Shown here piece by piece: positions 61,801 through 64,000 of a stretch of DNA of 64,000 nt. This stretch comes from Amyloporia xantha (Eukaryota > Basidiomycota > Agaricomycetes > Polyporales > Adustoporiaceae): the NCBI GenBank assembly GCA_036971615.1, contig JAYKKR010000013.1:248001-312000 (forward strand), given 5' to 3'. Numbering within the stretch: position 1 is the first letter of the stretch; every line of letters starts with the position of its first letter. The notes under the pieces were generated by a model. It was not told where the DNA came from. It made no database searches and was given only the letters and a program-made list of their open reading frames with translations. A program made the translations under genes and the position numbers.

Positions 61801-62419
61801 AGGGTGTGCTGACACGGCATTGCCTTGAAGAACATGTAATTTGCCCGTTAACAGGGAGACCTACCTCGCAGAATATATTGTACGTAAGAAGGTCGAAATC
61901 TCGCTGAGATTGTATAACTTAAAGCTGAGCCTTTCTGAATAGCCGCCCAAGGTAGGAGAAGAGGCACGTGGCGTTGTGGGGACAAGTGGGTGCTTGCGGT
62001 TTGCCGTCTCGTCTTTGCCATTGTCTCCCGCCACTCGGCAACGTCCTGTCCATCCGTTGTGGCCTTTTCTGCGACACAGGCAGCGTTACGCGGGAGGCGT
62101 AGTGTGAACCTGCTTGTCATATCCCTCTATCTCAGCTCTATAGGGCTAGGAATCAGTGCTCAGCTCTCGCGCGCGGCGCCATTTGTAACGTACCGACGAC
62201 TGCTCAGGCTTTGCGGCAGTGTGAGTTATTCACTATATCGTTCATTTGAAAAGTGACTATGGCATACCGGTATGTTCGAGAGTGGCGCTCATCCCCGATA
62301 TGATCCTTTTTTCTCCATTGCTCAGAATATGAATATTCATCGCCAAACGGATATCTACTGATCGACCATCCTTATATTCCTATATTCAGCCGTCTGTATA
62401 CTGAATTCTTGAGTCTGAA
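58838..62419. other. Gene-poor stretch, no confident gene
   Basis: 3.6 kb, the longest gap in the window. Short frames occur on both strands (59130-59372 plus, 59777-60097 minus, 60256-60582 plus, 60997-61335 minus, 61848-62120 minus). A minus-strand read near 61355-61378 gives GFLHRDLK followed by a stop, which recalls a kinase catalytic loop but has no matching context. Several fragments between 60735 and 61700 read protein-like on the minus strand but no exon chain could be built. The right end is the upstream region of the F-box gene. Confidence 0.35.
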
Positions 62420-63871
62420 ATGTCACAAGCTGCAAGTGGCAGCCAACGTGTTCTGCGTCCCCGGAAACCTCGCTCAGACGTATGAACCCAAGCTCTCTCG
62501 TGTCCCGCTTCACCATGCTCACGTATTACATGTAGTACATTGATACCAGACGTATTCTGCGCTCAGGAGCACGTCTATTGGAGGTCAGCACAATACAGGC
62601 TAATGGCTCCACTTGCAGCTACTGACAATTTGTTCTCCCCAGCCATCTCCGAATACTAAAAACACCGACAGTACTAAAAGGAGGAGGGTGTCTGTATCCC
62701 GGTCAAGGTCCGCCTCGGTCTTACCTTCAGTCGAGATCGGTTCCAAGCTGCCACTCGAACTTTGGTCGCTCATATTCGGCTACCTGGACAAGAGTTCAGA
62801 TCTCGCACGCGTCAGCCGTCTTTGCCGGTTTCTCAACTTCGAAGCCGAATCAGAGCTCTATCATTTTGTCGGCCTGGAAAGGGTGCCACATATCCGCAGG
62901 TTCTATCGAACCATAGCGTCGTCGCCTCGCCGGGCGGCCAGAGTGCGTACTCTGTGGATTCTCGATAACGGTCGCTTCAGGAACGCTGCGTCGACCATCG
63001 GCGAGATTCTGAAGCTCGTGGGGAACGTGACGGACCTCCAACTCTTGGTCAATTTCAATGACCGGCGACTGCTGGAGAGCCTTCTCACAGATCTGAAGCA
63101 GTGCACGTTCCAGTTGAGGCGGTTTGGGACGACGTTGGACCTGGCACCAGGCCTGTTCGACTTTTTTGCGAACCAGTCAACCATCGAGCGACTCTGCGCA
63201 AGGCCCAACCCATGGCACGCGCCCCAAGCGGCTTTGCCCGCAGCCGTTTTGCCCAACTTGAGAATCCTGAGCGTCAGCATATCCTTCATGCCTGTTTTGC
63301 AACACCCGCATAGCATCACCCACCTTGATGTCTTCCTTGCAGATCAACAAATCATCGACAAGGTCTTACGTCTCCTCGGGCACCAGCTTGTCAGCTTGAA
63401 GATCGTCCGGCTGGTTTCGATGGACAAATTTCCCACTACTATCTTCCGCAGCAGCCCGGCTCCTGCCTTGCGATTCCTTGAGATCCGGGATATCACAATC
63501 AGGGTGTGTCTGTTGTTATTCGCCTCGTATATTGGGCGCCCCTGCTGAAACAATGCGTGTTCAAGAACCTAATACCGAGAAATACCGATATAGACGTTAC
63601 AGACCTGGCAAGACCTGAAATCGCTATAGAACGGTTCTTATGGGCCCCAGACTGGATGAACTCGTCGTTGAGCAACAGCTTTTTGGATACGTACGGAGCG
63701 AGCCTTGACGAGGTTCGCTGCTTCGCGAAGGCAATCCTGGGGACCTGGAAGTCACTTCAGCAGTTCTTGTACATGGTGTCGGAGGGCTCTTACACCTCGT
63801 GCACGCTTACCAAAGAGGGCGAACTTGTGGAAGAGGACATTGCGACGATAAAGCAGTGGCATGAAGTGTAA
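62420..63871 (+). CDS. F-box protein
   Basis: Three exons (62420-62479, 62643-63503, 63566-63871), all phase 0, give 408 residues. F-box proteins link substrates to SCF ubiquitin ligases through Skp1. After a basic Ser-rich leader (STKRRRVSVSRSRSASV) the F-box reads KLPLELWSLIFGYLDKSSDL followed by VSRLCRFLNF. The remainder is an irregular leucine-rich region (VTDLQLLVNFNDRRLLESL, LPNLRILSVSISFM, ITHLDVFLADQQ) typical of the expanded basidiomycete F-box families. The 62-nt second intron (GTGTGT...CAAG) removes a frame break and makes the end continuous through FLWAPDWMN to the stop at 63871. The substrate is unknown. Confidence 0.85.
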
Positions 63872-64000
63872 TTTCTTGTGGCGTGTCATCAATAGATTTC
63901 TTTTCTCAATACAGGTGCGCATCTGTATCTCTGTATGAGTAACTACAATTCAACTCTAGAATCAGTTCATTGGATATTCTCTCAAGGACACAATAGAATT
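63872..64000. other. 3' flank of the F-box gene
   Basis: 129 bp to the window end, presumably 3' untranslated sequence; AT-rich. Confidence 0.5.

Noticed and set aside
1..64000. CRISPR arrays, rRNA genes, prophage or bacterial-type operons
   Set aside because: No regularly spaced repeats, rRNA-like sequence or tightly packed co-oriented genes were seen; the window is eukaryotic.

Overview
The window looks like nuclear DNA of a filamentous basidiomycete, most likely an Agaricomycete. Genes lie on both strands and are broken by many short introns (about 50-80 nt, GT-AG plus at least two GC-AG). The gene content is fungal: Ku70, Hus1, a basidiomycete-type APSES/KilA-N regulator, a DUF6533 membrane protein and Erv41. 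I saw no operon, CRISPR array, rRNA or functional tRNA gene. All exon joins were worked out by eye.

Layout, left to right. 0-12 kb: a trimethyllysine dioxygenase gene with an apparent frameshift, an unresolved stretch, a monothiol glutaredoxin (GRX3/4 type), Ku70 and a PP2A activator (RRD/PTPA). 12-27 kb: ornithine decarboxylase, the APSES transcription factor, a SAM-like/coiled-coil/tail-anchored protein, the DUF6533 protein and a long coiled-coil protein. 27-39 kb: a Maf-type nucleotide pyrophosphatase, a MYND zinc-finger protein, an isochorismatase-like hydrolase and HUS1. 41-51 kb: ERV41 and a RING protein (divergent pair), a gene-poor stretch and an unrecognised gene. 51-64 kb: an unrecognised membrane-type gene, a four-finger CCCH protein, an unrecognised acidic/Pro-rich protein and an F-box protein.

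The most distinctive part is 36.4-41.4 kb, around HUS1 and up to ERV41. It carries four short non-autonomous mobile elements whose boundaries can be read directly: a 670-bp element with 200-bp perfect inverted arms and a TA duplication, a 566-bp element with 10-bp duplications, a tRNA-derived SINE with 15-bp duplications and an A-tail, and a 793-bp element with 41-bp termini, 9-bp duplications and a second 97-bp perfect inverted repeat inside it.

Most genes are unrelated housekeeping genes and I infer no pathway cluster. Ku70 and Hus1 both act in DNA-damage responses, and the RING protein might, but they are far apart. I did not find a convincing new multi-gene system. The candidates for novelty are the mobile-element cluster, the lesion in the trimethyllysine dioxygenase gene, the ATG-free leader of the ornithine decarboxylase gene, the GC-AG introns and three sizeable genes I could not assign.
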